Position numbers and translations under genes: made by a program. A stretch of DNA of 64,000 nucleotides from Bacteroidota bacterium (GTDB lineage Bacteria; Bacteroidota; Bacteroidia; Chitinophagales; Chitinophagaceae), in contig JAEYWX010000022.1 in NCBI GenBank assembly GCA_023428755.1, positions 86,229 through 150,228 on the forward strand. The letters run 5' to 3'. The notes under the pieces are model-generated. The model was not told where the DNA came from and did no database searches. It saw nothing but the letters and a program-made list of their open reading frames with translations. This document shows, in pieces, positions 1 to 8,085 of this stretch (position 1 is the first letter of the stretch; each line of letters opens with the position of its first letter).

Positions 1-1781
1 ATCGTCGATCAGCGTACCCGGCATTAACGCAGGTAATTGAAGGAACCTATTACGAAAAAGTAATTCTGGAATTGATCAATGATGTGCTGGACGATGGCGG
101 TATGGTAAAAGATGATGCCAGTGAAGAGTTGCGTGATATACGCATGAGTTTATACCGCAAGCGGAATGAGTTGCGTCGTGAGTTTGAAAAGGTGTTGAAG
201 AAATTACAGAAGCAGGGTTATGTAGCCGATATTGAAGAATCGTTTTTAAGCGGCAGAAGGGTGGTGGCGTTGTTTGCTGAACAAAAGCGACAGGTGAAAG
301 GAATTTTACATGGTGAAAGTGAAACAAGACGTACGGTTTTTATTGAACCCGAAGAAACGATTGAACTGAACAATGATATTTTCAGTTTAGAGAATGAAGA
401 ACGCCGGGAAGTGTATCGTATTCTACGTGCATTAACAGAACAACTTTCGGTGTATGCGTCGTTGCTTACAACCTATCATACTGTATTGGGTGAATATGAT
501 TTTATAAAAGCAAAAGCAAAGCTTGGAGTGGATATGCAGGCAAACTTTCCAATGCTTACGGATAAAGCTTTGATCTCACTGCGTGATGCTTATCATCCCC
601 TCTTACTGCTCTACAATAAGAAAAATCAAAGGCCAACGATTCCAACACAGGTTCGGCTCGATGAAAAAAGCAGAATCCTGGTGATATCAGGACCCAATGC
701 CGGTGGTAAAACCGTAACCATGAAAACCGTTGGCCTCATGCAATTGATGGTGCAGAGTGGTTTGCTGGTGCCGGTACATCCCGACAGTGAGTTCGGTATT
801 TTTAAACAGGTGATGATCCATATTGGCGATACGCAAAGTATCGAATACGATTTGAGTACATACAGCAGTCATTTGCTGCACATGAAACATTTCATGGAAA
901 CAGCCAATGGCCGCACCTTGTTTTTTATTGATGAATTGGGTAGTGGAAGTGATCCTAACCTGGGTGGTGCGTTTGCCGAAGTGATCTTACAGGAGCTGGT
1001 GAAAAAACATTCACTGGGTATTGTAACAACGCACTATCTCAATTTGAAAGTAATGGCCAACCATACTCCGGGTATTGTAAACGGTGCCATGAGTTTTGAT
1101 GAAAAGAGTTTGCAGCCATTGTACAAACTCATCCTCGGTAAACCGGGTAGCTCGTATACGTTTGCGATCGCCGAACGTATTGGATTGGACAAAAAACTCA
1201 TCGACCGTGCAAGAGCATTGGTTGATGAAGATCATTTCCGTTTAGACAAATTGCTGAACACTGCCGAAAGTGATCTGCGTCAAATCGAAAAGAAAGAAAA
1301 AGACTTGCATCGCCTGCTCAAAGAAAATGAACGGCTCAAAAAAGAAATGGAGCAGGTGCTTAACAAAGAGAAACACCAGCAACAGGTGGAACTGCTGAAG
1401 CAGCAGAATAAAATTACCGAAGACCGTATTGCTTACCTCAAGGATATGGATCGCAAACTCAAAGCCCTGGTGCACGAATGGAAACGCAGCAACAAAAAAG
1501 AGGAAGTGATGAAGCAGATGAATGCCTTGCTCTTTGACCAGCGACAGAAACAGGTAGCCGAGAAAAAAGATAAAAAGCTCAGCGAAAAATTCCAGGAAGT
1601 GGGTGGGGAAATAAAGCCCGGCGTAAAAGTAAAGATGATGAAGAACCGCCAGGTGGGTATCGTAAAAGAACTGCGTGGTAAAAATGCAGTGGTGCAACTG
1701 GGCGCCATTCCCATTACAGTCAATTTAACGGATTTGGTGGTGGTGGTAGATAAAGTGGAAGAAACGGAAACAAAAGTGTAA
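1..1781 (+). CDS. mutS2: Endonuclease MutS2-type ATPase, 5' truncated by window edge
   Basis: MutS2 proteins are MutS-like ATPases without a mismatch-recognition domain, linked to recombination control and, in some bacteria, to rescue of collided ribosomes. The frame is open to the left edge (first full codon at base 3), so the true start is upstream; about 592 residues are visible against roughly 780-800 for the family. The Walker A motif GPNAGGKT lies at bases 690-713 and a Walker B/D-loop segment FFIDELGSGSDP near 920. A long charged coiled coil (about 1250-1560) is followed by a KOW-like segment with KMMKNRQVGIVKELRG. The protein then stops at KVEETETKV, where an Smr nuclease domain would normally follow; a terminator hairpin starts 27 bases later, so no frameshifted Smr remnant follows. 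The family assignment is secure; nuclease activity is doubtful without Smr. Confidence 0.93.
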   Translation, partial: RRSAYPALTQVIEGTYYEKVILELINDVLDDGGMVKDDASEELRDIRMSLYRKRNELRREFEKVLKKLQKQGYVADIEESFLSGRRVVALFAEQKRQVKGILHGESETRRTVFIEPEETIELNNDIFSLENEERREVYRILRALTEQLSVYASLLTTYHTVLGEYDFIKAKAKLGVDMQANFPMLTDKALISLRDAYHPLLLLYNKKNQRPTIPTQVRLDEKSRILVISGPNAGGKTVTMKTVGLMQLMVQSGLLVPVHPDSEFGIFKQVMIHIGDTQSIEYDLSTYSSHLLHMKHFMETANGRTLFFIDELGSGSDPNLGGAFAEVILQELVKKHSLGIVTTHYLNLKVMANHTPGIVNGAMSFDEKSLQPLYKLILGKPGSSYTFAIAERIGLDKKLIDRARALVDEDHFRLDKLLNTAESDLRQIEKKEKDLHRLLKENERLKKEMEQVLNKEKHQQQVELLKQQNKITEDRIAYLKDMDRKLKALVHEWKRSNKKEEVMKQMNALLFDQRQKQVAEKKDKKLSEKFQEVGGEIKPGVKVKMMKNRQVGIVKELRGKNAVVQLGAIPITVNLTDLVVVVDKVEETETKV

Positions 1782-1807
1782 TATTTTTTTTACCTGAAAC
1801 GCTGTAC

Positions 1808-1838
1808 TGGCGGCCTTTTCGGCCGCCATTCTTTTTTC
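1808..1838 (+). terminator. Intrinsic terminator of mutS2
   Basis: Perfect 8-bp stem TGGCGGCC/GGCCGCCA (1808-1815 with 1821-1828), 5-base loop, then a T-rich run. It begins 27 bases after the mutS2 stop. Confidence 0.85.
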
Positions 1839-1851
1839 TTTTGATCAATAA

Positions 1852-1883
1852 TTTGGGACAAATAATCTCTAAACGTACATTTG
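1852..1883 (+). promoter_or_regulatory. Bacteroidota-type promoter of tRNA-Ser
   Basis: TTTG at 1852-1855, a 20-base spacer, then TACATTTG at 1876-1883 match the Bacteroidota -33/-7 consensus (TTTG and TAnnTTTG). The mature tRNA begins only 4 bases after the -7 element, so transcription probably starts at or just before the tRNA. Confidence 0.8.
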
Positions 1884-1887
1884 CGCC

Positions 1888-1975
1888 GGAGAGATGGCAG
1901 AGCGGTCGAATGCGGCGGTCTTGAAATCCGTTGACTGTCACAGGTCCGGGGGTTCGATTCCCTCTCTCTCCGCCA
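1888..1975 (+). tRNA. tRNA-Ser(UGA)
   Basis: An 88-base class II tRNA with encoded CCA. Acceptor GGAGAGA (1888-1894) pairs with TCTCTCC (1965-1971), the discriminator is G1972 and CCA is 1973-1975. The D stem is GCA/TGC, the anticodon loop is CTTGAAA with anticodon TGA at 1922-1924, the T loop is TTCGATT, and the long variable arm is typical of serine tRNAs. The anticodon stem closes with a T-T opposition (1919/1927), slightly unusual. It reads UCA and, by wobble, other UCN codons. Confidence 0.96.
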
Positions 1976-1983
1976 AGTAGTAT

Positions 1984-2017
1984 ACCGATCGGTGTTCCAA
2001 GCCGGTCGGTTTTTTTG
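1984..2017 (+). terminator. Intrinsic terminator of tRNA-Ser
   Basis: ACCGATCGG (1984-1992) pairs with CCGGTCGGT (2002-2010), one G-T wobble, followed by seven T. It starts 8 bases after the tRNA CCA. Confidence 0.85.
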
Positions 2018-2130
2018 TGTTGCTACTGCAAACGTTTGTTGAATTATTTCTTGCAGTTGCTGCTTTTTTTTGTTTCCGAAATGCGGTATAACCATCGGAA
2101 TTTCACTATTTTACTGCCCAATTGTTGATT

Positions 2131-4821
2131 ATGAAGATTCAATTCTATCTGCGTTTCTCTACGCAGTATGGCCAGAGCCTGTATGTTTCGGGAAACTGCA
2201 GCGGGCTTGGCAATAACGATGCAACTGCCGCTTTACCCATGCAATACCTGTCAGATGAATTCTGGACGGTAACCATTGAATTAGGGAAAGATTTTGAAAA
2301 CGATCTGCAATACAATTATATCCTGCAAAACGAAAATGGCGAACAGGTAATTGAATGGGGCGATGACCGTATCATTGAAGTGATGAAACTGCAGGCAGAG
2401 GAGTTAACTCTCATCGATACCTGGAACCATGCTGGTGAATTTGAAAATGCATTTTATACCCAGCCGTTCCAGCAGGTCTTACTTCCAAAACGAAAAGAAG
2501 GCAAAGCAAAATCGCTGAAGAATGTAACCCATATTTTCAAAGTAAAAGCACCCTTGCTGAAAGCCGATGAAGTGCTTTGTGTTGCAGGCAGCAATGCTAC
2601 GCTGGCCAACTGGAGCACAACCGAGCCTGTGCTGTTGCAATGCGAAGGCAACTGGTGGACGGCCCGGCTGAATTTTTCCAACGAAAGTTTTCCCGTTGCG
2701 TATAAGTATGGTGTGTACAATACAACTTCAAAAACCTTTGTTGCGTTTGAAAATGGTAACAACCGAATGTTGTACGATGCTGCTGCCAAAAAGAAGATCT
2801 GCATTTTGCAGGATGGGTTTGCACAACTGCCCAACAACACATGGAAGGGAGCAGGCGTAGCCATTCCCGTCTTTAGCCTGCGTACACAAAAAAGTTGTGG
2901 CGTTGGTGAGTTTACCGATATGAAGGAATTGGTGAATTGGGCAAAGAAGGTTGATCTGAAACTGATTCAACTATTACCCATCAACGATACTACTGCCACA
3001 CATACCTGGCTCGATTCGTATCCCTATGCTGCCATTTCTGCATTTGCATTGCATCCCCTGTTTTTGAATATTGAAGCAGTTGCAGGAAATGCCAACCATC
3101 CCGTTGTAAAATCAGTAAAAAAGAAACAGAAAGAACTCAATGCATTGCCCGATATTGATTACGAAGCAGTGATGAAAGTAAAGTGGGCGGCTATCAAAGA
3201 ATTGTATACGGAGCAAAAGAAAGCCATGCATGAAGATGCAGCGTTTTTTGAATTCTTTGAAATCAACCGTCATTGGTTGGTACCATATGCAGCGTTCAGT
3301 TATTTGCGTGATAAATACAAAACGCCTGATTTCAGTAAATGGAAAACACACAGCGTTTACCACGAAACATCCATTCAGAAATTTGTTGATCCTGCTCAAA
3401 AACACTACGATGAAATAGCACTCTATTATTTCATCCAGTATCATTTGCATTTGCAGCTAAAAGCAGCTACCGATTATGCACACAGCAATGGCATTGTTGT
3501 AAAAGGCGATATTCCCATTGGTATTTACAGAAACAGTTGCGATGCATGGGTTGAACCGGAACTGTACAACATGCGTATGCAGGCAGGTGCGCCGCCCGAT
3601 GATTTTGCAGTGAAAGGACAGAACTGGGGTTTCCCTACCTACAACTGGCAACGAATGGCGCAGGATAATTTCAAATGGTGGCGACAGCGTTTTGAACAAA
3701 TGAGTGCTTACTTCGATGCATTTCGAATTGATCATATACTTGGCTTTTTCCGCATCTGGAGTATTCCCATGCATGCAGTAGAAGGCATTATGGGTTATTT
3801 TGTTCCGGCCCTTCCTGTACACATCAATGAGTTTGGACAACGTGGTATGTGGTTCGATTATCAACGTCTTTGCCGACCATTCATTACCGATGCGGTATTG
3901 GCTGAACTGATGGGAGGTGATACGGAAGTACTGAAACCTTTTTTGAACGACATTGGTGAAGGACGGTATGAACTGAAAGAAGATTTCAACACCCAACGCA
4001 AAGTAGAAGACTATTTTGAGCAGTTGGAAAAGAGCGATCTCAATCACCGCATTAAAACCGGTTTGTTTGATTGCATCAGCAATGTGATCTTGTTTGAAGT
4101 GGATGGCAGCAACGGGCAACAGTTTCATTTTCGCATCAGCATGAGTTCAACCACTTCGTTCCGTTATCTCGATGATAACTCGAAGCGGAATCTTGATGCG
4201 TTGTATGTAAATTATTTTTTCCGCCGGCAGGATGATTTCTGGCGCAAAGAAGCACTGGCCAAGCTTCCTTCGTTAAAACGTTCTACCAATATGTTGGTGT
4301 GTGGCGAAGATCTGGGCATGGTGCCCGATTGTGTACCAGATGTAATGAAGCAAATGGGTATGCTGAGTCTGGAAATTCAACGCATGCCAAAAGATCCAAA
4401 CACACAATTCTTTCATCCGGCAAATGCGCCATACATGAGTGTGGTTACACCCAGCACACACGATATGAGCACTATCCGTGGCTGGTGGGAAGAAGACCGT
4501 ACACAAACACAAAAATTTTATACCAACGAGTTGAGCCAACATGGCGAAGCGCCTTATTTCTGTGAACCATGGATCGTTCGCAGCATTATTGCACAGCATT
4601 TGTATTCGCCAGCGATGTGGAGTATTTTCCAGATACAGGAATTGCTGGGCATGAGTGAAAAGCTGCGGCGGGAAAACCCACACGACGAACGCATTAATGT
4701 ACCGGCCAATCCAAAAAATTACTGGCGTTACCGCATGCACATCAACCTGGAAGACCTGCAGAACGAAGATGAGTTTAACAGCGAAATAAAAGGGTTTGTG
4801 ATAACAAGTGGGAGAGGATAG
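2131..4821 (+). CDS. malQ: 4-alpha-glucanotransferase (GH77) with two N-terminal CBM20 modules
   Basis: Amylomaltase/disproportionating enzyme that transfers alpha-1,4-glucan segments between maltodextrins and releases glucose; probably cytoplasmic, no signal peptide. Of 896 residues, about 1-110 and 130-240 resemble starch-binding CBM20 modules (for example FSTQYGQSLYVSGNC and HIFKVKAPLLKADEVLCVAG), and the rest is the GH77 barrel. The nucleophile Asp is in FDAFRIDHILGFFRIW (about residue 532) and the acid/base Glu in VCGEDLGMVP (about residue 726); STHDMSTIRGWWEE is also typical. The ATG at 2131 is preferred over TTG codons at 2122 and 2125. The CBM20-bearing architecture is longer than enterobacterial MalQ (about 690 residues) and resembles plant DPE2. 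The neighbouring glg genes fit a role in glycogen or maltodextrin turnover. Confidence 0.95.
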   Translation: MKIQFYLRFSTQYGQSLYVSGNCSGLGNNDATAALPMQYLSDEFWTVTIELGKDFENDLQYNYILQNENGEQVIEWGDDRIIEVMKLQAEELTLIDTWNHAGEFENAFYTQPFQQVLLPKRKEGKAKSLKNVTHIFKVKAPLLKADEVLCVAGSNATLANWSTTEPVLLQCEGNWWTARLNFSNESFPVAYKYGVYNTTSKTFVAFENGNNRMLYDAAAKKKICILQDGFAQLPNNTWKGAGVAIPVFSLRTQKSCGVGEFTDMKELVNWAKKVDLKLIQLLPINDTTATHTWLDSYPYAAISAFALHPLFLNIEAVAGNANHPVVKSVKKKQKELNALPDIDYEAVMKVKWAAIKELYTEQKKAMHEDAAFFEFFEINRHWLVPYAAFSYLRDKYKTPDFSKWKTHSVYHETSIQKFVDPAQKHYDEIALYYFIQYHLHLQLKAATDYAHSNGIVVKGDIPIGIYRNSCDAWVEPELYNMRMQAGAPPDDFAVKGQNWGFPTYNWQRMAQDNFKWWRQRFEQMSAYFDAFRIDHILGFFRIWSIPMHAVEGIMGYFVPALPVHINEFGQRGMWFDYQRLCRPFITDAVLAELMGGDTEVLKPFLNDIGEGRYELKEDFNTQRKVEDYFEQLEKSDLNHRIKTGLFDCISNVILFEVDGSNGQQFHFRISMSSTTSFRYLDDNSKRNLDALYVNYFFRRQDDFWRKEALAKLPSLKRSTNMLVCGEDLGMVPDCVPDVMKQMGMLSLEIQRMPKDPNTQFFHPANAPYMSVVTPSTHDMSTIRGWWEEDRTQTQKFYTNELSQHGEAPYFCEPWIVRSIIAQHLYSPAMWSIFQIQELLGMSEKLRRENPHDERINVPANPKNYWRYRMHINLEDLQNEDEFNSEIKGFVITSGRG

Positions 4822-4857
4822 AAATATCAACAAGGATAAAAAATTACAACCAATTAG

Positions 4858-5364
4858 TTGAAAGCCCTTTCTGAAATAGTTATAAATGTGGATAAAGACA
4901 CTTTGACTTTATCGCAAAGTAGAAAGTCATTTGTTAAAAATATTTTGTACTTCTGCTTTTTATGTCTTTTTATTCTTGGGGGTCTTTCTTTGTTTTATTT
5001 CTTCCTAAATGATAGAATTAATATTTGGACATATATTGTTTCCGCATCCATTATTGTATTACTGTATTTTTTACTAAATAAAAAAAGATTAAGGAGTGCA
5101 ATTATTAAGCTACGAATAAATGGTAACTTCTTAATTATTAATGATCAAATTAAATTTGATGTTACTTGTAACAAAAAAATGATTTTATATGAGTTTACAG
5201 GTGAAACTTTGATTAACACTGAAGGTAATTTATTTTTAAATCTAAATAATTGCGAGTATCCATTAGCTTATGGTGTTACGTTAAATACTATTGATCAAAT
5301 ACACAAAGCGATAGATCTATTTTTTGGAGAGCCCATTTTACTTGAAAAAGGTAAAATATATTAA
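4858..5364 (+). CDS. Unknown small membrane protein, AT-rich gene
   Basis: Not recognised. The 168-residue protein has two hydrophobic segments (about residues 28-50, NILYFCFLCLFILGGLSLF, and 56-73, WTYIVSASIIVLLYFLL), then a basic KKRLR stretch and a soluble C-terminal part of about 95 residues rich in beta-prone sequence. That layout fits a two-helix membrane anchor with a cytoplasmic domain. No ATG occurs before the membrane segments: the start is TTG 4858 or possibly GTG 4888. The DNA is much poorer in G+C than its neighbours (15 of 60 bases at 4921-4980 against 29 of 60 at 4681-4740), which suggests recent acquisition. It sits alone between malQ and the epimerase, with its own terminator. 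Confidence 0.65.
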   Translation: MKALSEIVINVDKDTLTLSQSRKSFVKNILYFCFLCLFILGGLSLFYFFLNDRINIWTYIVSASIIVLLYFLLNKKRLRSAIIKLRINGNFLIINDQIKFDVTCNKKMILYEFTGETLINTEGNLFLNLNNCEYPLAYGVTLNTIDQIHKAIDLFFGEPILLEKGKIY

Positions 5365-5397
5365 AGTGATATAATTTTCTGCCGCTGTTAGTGTAAG

Positions 5398-5427
5398 TGT
5401 TGGTTGCCTGACCAACAAGTTTTTTTC
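5398..5427 (+). terminator. Intrinsic terminator of the AT-rich membrane-protein gene
   Basis: TGTTGGT (5398-5404) pairs with ACCAACA (5411-5417), 6-base loop, then a run of T from 5420. It isolates the preceding gene from the epimerase gene that starts at 5448. Confidence 0.75.
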
Positions 5428-5447
5428 GAAAAATTAATAAAATTAAA

Positions 5448-6485
5448 ATGCCTTTAGCAGTCAGATATAAACAAACCGAACTTCCGTTTCACTATCCCTT
5501 CACCATTTCCAAAGGAACCAAAACACATCAGCCTGCATTGCTGGTTGAGTTGGAGCATCGTGGTGCAAGAGGGTATGGCGAAGCACCGGCTATTGCGTAT
5601 TACAATATTCCGGTGGAGAAGATGATCGAAGACCTGAAACGCAAAAAAATCTTTGTGGAGAAATTTGCGTTCACCGATCCGGAACGTTACTGGCATTACC
5701 TGCATCATTTGTTTCCGCAAAATCATTTTCTCGTTTGTGCATTGGATATTGCCACCTGGGATATGTATGGCAAGCTCCGCAACAAGCCATTGTATCAACT
5801 CTGGAATCTGGATTATAGCAAAGCTCCTCTGTGCGATTATACCATTGGCATTGATTCGGTAGAAAAGATGGTGGAGAAAATGAACGCAAAACCCTGGCCC
5901 ATCTACAAAATAAAAGTGGGCGTGCCCGGTGATGTGGAACTGGTGGCAGCATTGCGTAAACATACCGATGCTGTGTTTCGGGTAGATGCAAATGCAGGGT
6001 GGACATTGGAAGAAGCATTGCAAAAAATTCCGCAGTTGAAAGAACTCGGTGTTGAATTGGTAGAGCAACCATTGGCAAAAGATAATTGGGAAGGAATGAA
6101 ACGGTTGTTCAGCGAATCACCGCTACCGCTCATTGCAGATGAATCCTGCGTGTACGAAACTGATGTGGAGAAATGTTTTGGTCATTTTCATGGTATCAAT
6201 ATCAAACTCACCAAGTGCAGCGGTATTACACCTGCCCGTCGGATGATCGAAAAAGCAAGGGAACTCAACCTAAAGATCATGATCGGTTGTATGAACGAAT
6301 CAACGATTGGCTCGGCCGCCATCGCTCATTTGGCACCGTTAGTGGATTATGTAGATATGGATGGGCCGTTGTTATTAGCCGAAGATGTGGCCAGCGGATT
6401 GACTTATGAATATGGAAAAGTAGGAGTGAGTGATAGACCGGGATTGGGAGTTCAATTGCTTAATCCCAAACTTATGCAAATTTGA
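5448..6485 (+). CDS. L-Ala-D/L-Glu (dipeptide) epimerase, enolase superfamily
   Basis: Muconate-lactonizing-enzyme-type member of the enolase superfamily; such enzymes epimerise L-Ala-D-Glu released from peptidoglycan, or other dipeptides. The 345 residues contain the general-base lysine motif (YKIKVG, about residue 157), metal ligands in RVDANAGW, EQPL and ADES, and the second catalytic lysine in INIKLTKCSG. The DMDGPLLL segment matches the specificity loop of dipeptide epimerases (YcjG/YkfB type). The ATG at 5448 follows an A-rich stretch. The 3' end overlaps the convergent Uma2 gene by 14 bases. Substrate preference cannot be fixed by eye, since Bacteroidota members of this family differ in specificity. 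Confidence 0.88.
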   Translation: MPLAVRYKQTELPFHYPFTISKGTKTHQPALLVELEHRGARGYGEAPAIAYYNIPVEKMIEDLKRKKIFVEKFAFTDPERYWHYLHHLFPQNHFLVCALDIATWDMYGKLRNKPLYQLWNLDYSKAPLCDYTIGIDSVEKMVEKMNAKPWPIYKIKVGVPGDVELVAALRKHTDAVFRVDANAGWTLEEALQKIPQLKELGVELVEQPLAKDNWEGMKRLFSESPLPLIADESCVYETDVEKCFGHFHGINIKLTKCSGITPARRMIEKARELNLKIMIGCMNESTIGSAAIAHLAPLVDYVDMDGPLLLAEDVASGLTYEYGKVGVSDRPGLGVQLLNPKLMQI

Positions 6486-7044
6486 TTCCTTCGTAAATGT
6501 TACTGAGCGGCATGGGTTTGCCGATTGTCTTCAGTTCAAATACATCCGTTGCATTTTTGTAGTCAGTAAGTGTCCACGAATCATCTGTATTGCGACGGTA
6601 TAACTCTACATGATGTTTTGCAGAGTCAACCAATACATATTCCTGCAAGCTGGGTATATCTCTGTAAAGTGAAAATTTTACACCTTTATCATAATTGGCT
6701 GTCGATACAGAAAGAATTTCAAACAGCACCGATGGGTTCAGTAATGTATCGAATGTGTGATCCAGAAATTGCGGTTCGCCACAAACAATTAAAATATCAG
6801 GATAAGTATAAAGTGTATTTTCTTTTACATGCACCCGCAAGTTACTTCCGAGGGAGCGACAATTTTTCCCTTTGAGAAAGGAATGTAACTCCCCACGAAT
6901 ATTATCTTCAATCAAATTGTGTTCATAGGAAGCACCACTCATGTTAAAGATTTCACCTTTGTAAAACTCATGGCGCTCCAAACTTTCTCTTTCAAAAGCC
7001 AGGTATTCTTCTTGTGTGTAATATTTTACAGCAGGAGTTGCCAT
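6472..7044 (-). CDS. Uma2-family PD-(D/E)XK nuclease-fold protein
   Basis: Uma2 (DUF820) proteins have a restriction-endonuclease-like fold and are abundant in cyanobacteria and some Bacteroidota; their biological role is unclear. This 190-residue protein shows the expected core: TYPDILIV (Asp), VLFEILS (Glu) and a following lysine in KGVKFSLYRDIPSLQEYVLVD, so the catalytic residues look intact. It starts with ATG at 7044 (MATPAVKYYTQEEYLAFE). It stands alone, downstream of the ROK kinase terminator on the same strand, and its last 14 bases overlap the end of the epimerase gene on the other strand. A second, divergent Uma2 gene occurs at 27237-27863. Confidence 0.88.
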   Translation of the reverse strand: MATPAVKYYTQEEYLAFERESLERHEFYKGEIFNMSGASYEHNLIEDNIRGELHSFLKGKNCRSLGSNLRVHVKENTLYTYPDILIVCGEPQFLDHTFDTLLNPSVLFEILSVSTANYDKGVKFSLYRDIPSLQEYVLVDSAKHHVELYRRNTDDSWTLTDYKNATDVFELKTIGKPMPLSNIYEGIKFA

Positions 7045-7053
7045 GTGTTAAAG

Positions 7054-7083
7054 GTAAAAAAAAAGGCGGAATGTCCGCCTTTT
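7054..7083 (-). terminator. Intrinsic terminator of the ROK kinase operon
   Basis: AAAAGGCGGA (7061-7070) pairs with TCCGCCTTTT (7074-7083), 3-base loop. Read on the minus strand the hairpin is followed by a run of about nine T. It separates the ROK gene from the Uma2 gene downstream. Confidence 0.85.
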
Positions 7084-7089
7084 CATCTC

Positions 7090-8049
7090 TTACGCATCCC
7101 ACACCAATGCACTTGCACCAAGTATGGCCGCATCAGCTTCTTTTAGATCGCTGTATAGAATCTTTACTTTGTTTTTGAAGATCTGGATCAGATTCGCTTC
7201 CATAGCCTGCACCGTTGGGTTCAGAATCAAATCACCGGCTTTGGTCAGTCCGCCAAACAACACAATAGCCTGTGGCGAAGAAAACATCACAAAGTTGGCG
7301 AGTGCTTCACCCAATATCTGTCCTGTAAATTCAAATATCTGGTTGGCAATGGCATCACCTTGTTCTGCACATTTAAAAACAGTTTCGCTGGTTAAATCGT
7401 CAATGGCATAATTGCGGAGCAGACTCGGTGCTTTGGGATTATCGTTCAGCATTTCAATCGCTGTTTCACGTACACCCGTAGCAGATGCATACGATTCCAA
7501 CGATCCACGCACACCGGTTCCTTTGTGCAATCGTCCGCCGGGACGAATAACGGTATGCCCCAGTTCACCAGCAAAACCATCATAGCCCAATACAATTTTT
7601 CCATCGATCACAATGCCACTTCCTACACCTGTTCCTAATGTAATGGTTATGAAATGTTTCATGCCCTTTGCAACACCATACATCATTTCACCAACGGCTG
7701 CAGCATTGGCATCGTTGGTGAGTTTTGTTGGCAGGCCAAATTTTTTCTCAATCAAATCTGCAACCGGAATAATGCCTTTCCATTTCAGATTTGGTGCATA
7801 TTCAATGGTGCCCGTATAGTAATTCCCATTGGGCGCACCTACACCAATTCCTTTGAAAACGTCATTGCCGCCATGTGTTGCGATCATTAACCGAAGTTTG
7901 CCATGCAATGCTTCAATAAAGTCTTCTGCATTTTCATATTCATCGGTTCGCATGCGATCCTGCTCAAGGATGATTCCATGCCGGTCAACAATACCAAACT
8001 TGGTATTCGTTCCGCCGATATCAATACCTACTGATAATTCTTTATTCAT
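7090..8049 (-). CDS. ROK-family sugar kinase (glucokinase-like)
   Basis: ROK kinases phosphorylate glucose or related hexoses with ATP in the cytoplasm. The 319-residue protein has the N-terminal phosphate-binding motif VGIDIGGTNTKFG, the catalytic-Asp segment LTNDANAAAVGE and the ROK signature GTGVGSGIV...GFAGELGH. The usual zinc site CxCGxxGCxE is absent: the equivalent stretch reads GGRLHKGTGVRGSLESY, with no cysteine, although the His of GELGH is present. It lies 36 bases downstream of the FHS sugar permease, so the pair looks like an import-and-phosphorylate operon. Glucose is the likeliest substrate, but mannose, fructose or an amino sugar is possible. Confidence 0.9.
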   Translation of the reverse strand: MNKELSVGIDIGGTNTKFGIVDRHGIILEQDRMRTDEYENAEDFIEALHGKLRLMIATHGGNDVFKGIGVGAPNGNYYTGTIEYAPNLKWKGIIPVADLIEKKFGLPTKLTNDANAAAVGEMMYGVAKGMKHFITITLGTGVGSGIVIDGKIVLGYDGFAGELGHTVIRPGGRLHKGTGVRGSLESYASATGVRETAIEMLNDNPKAPSLLRNYAIDDLTSETVFKCAEQGDAIANQIFEFTGQILGEALANFVMFSSPQAIVLFGGLTKAGDLILNPTVQAMEANLIQIFKNKVKILYSDLKEADAAILGASALVWDA

Positions 8050-8085
8050 TGTACCTCTGTTTTCAGTCTATAAATAAATGAATGA

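Noticed and set aside
1242..1697. Long antisense reading frames such as the one opposite mutS2
   Set aside because: They mirror the codon pattern of the gene on the other strand and show no independent domain or start context.
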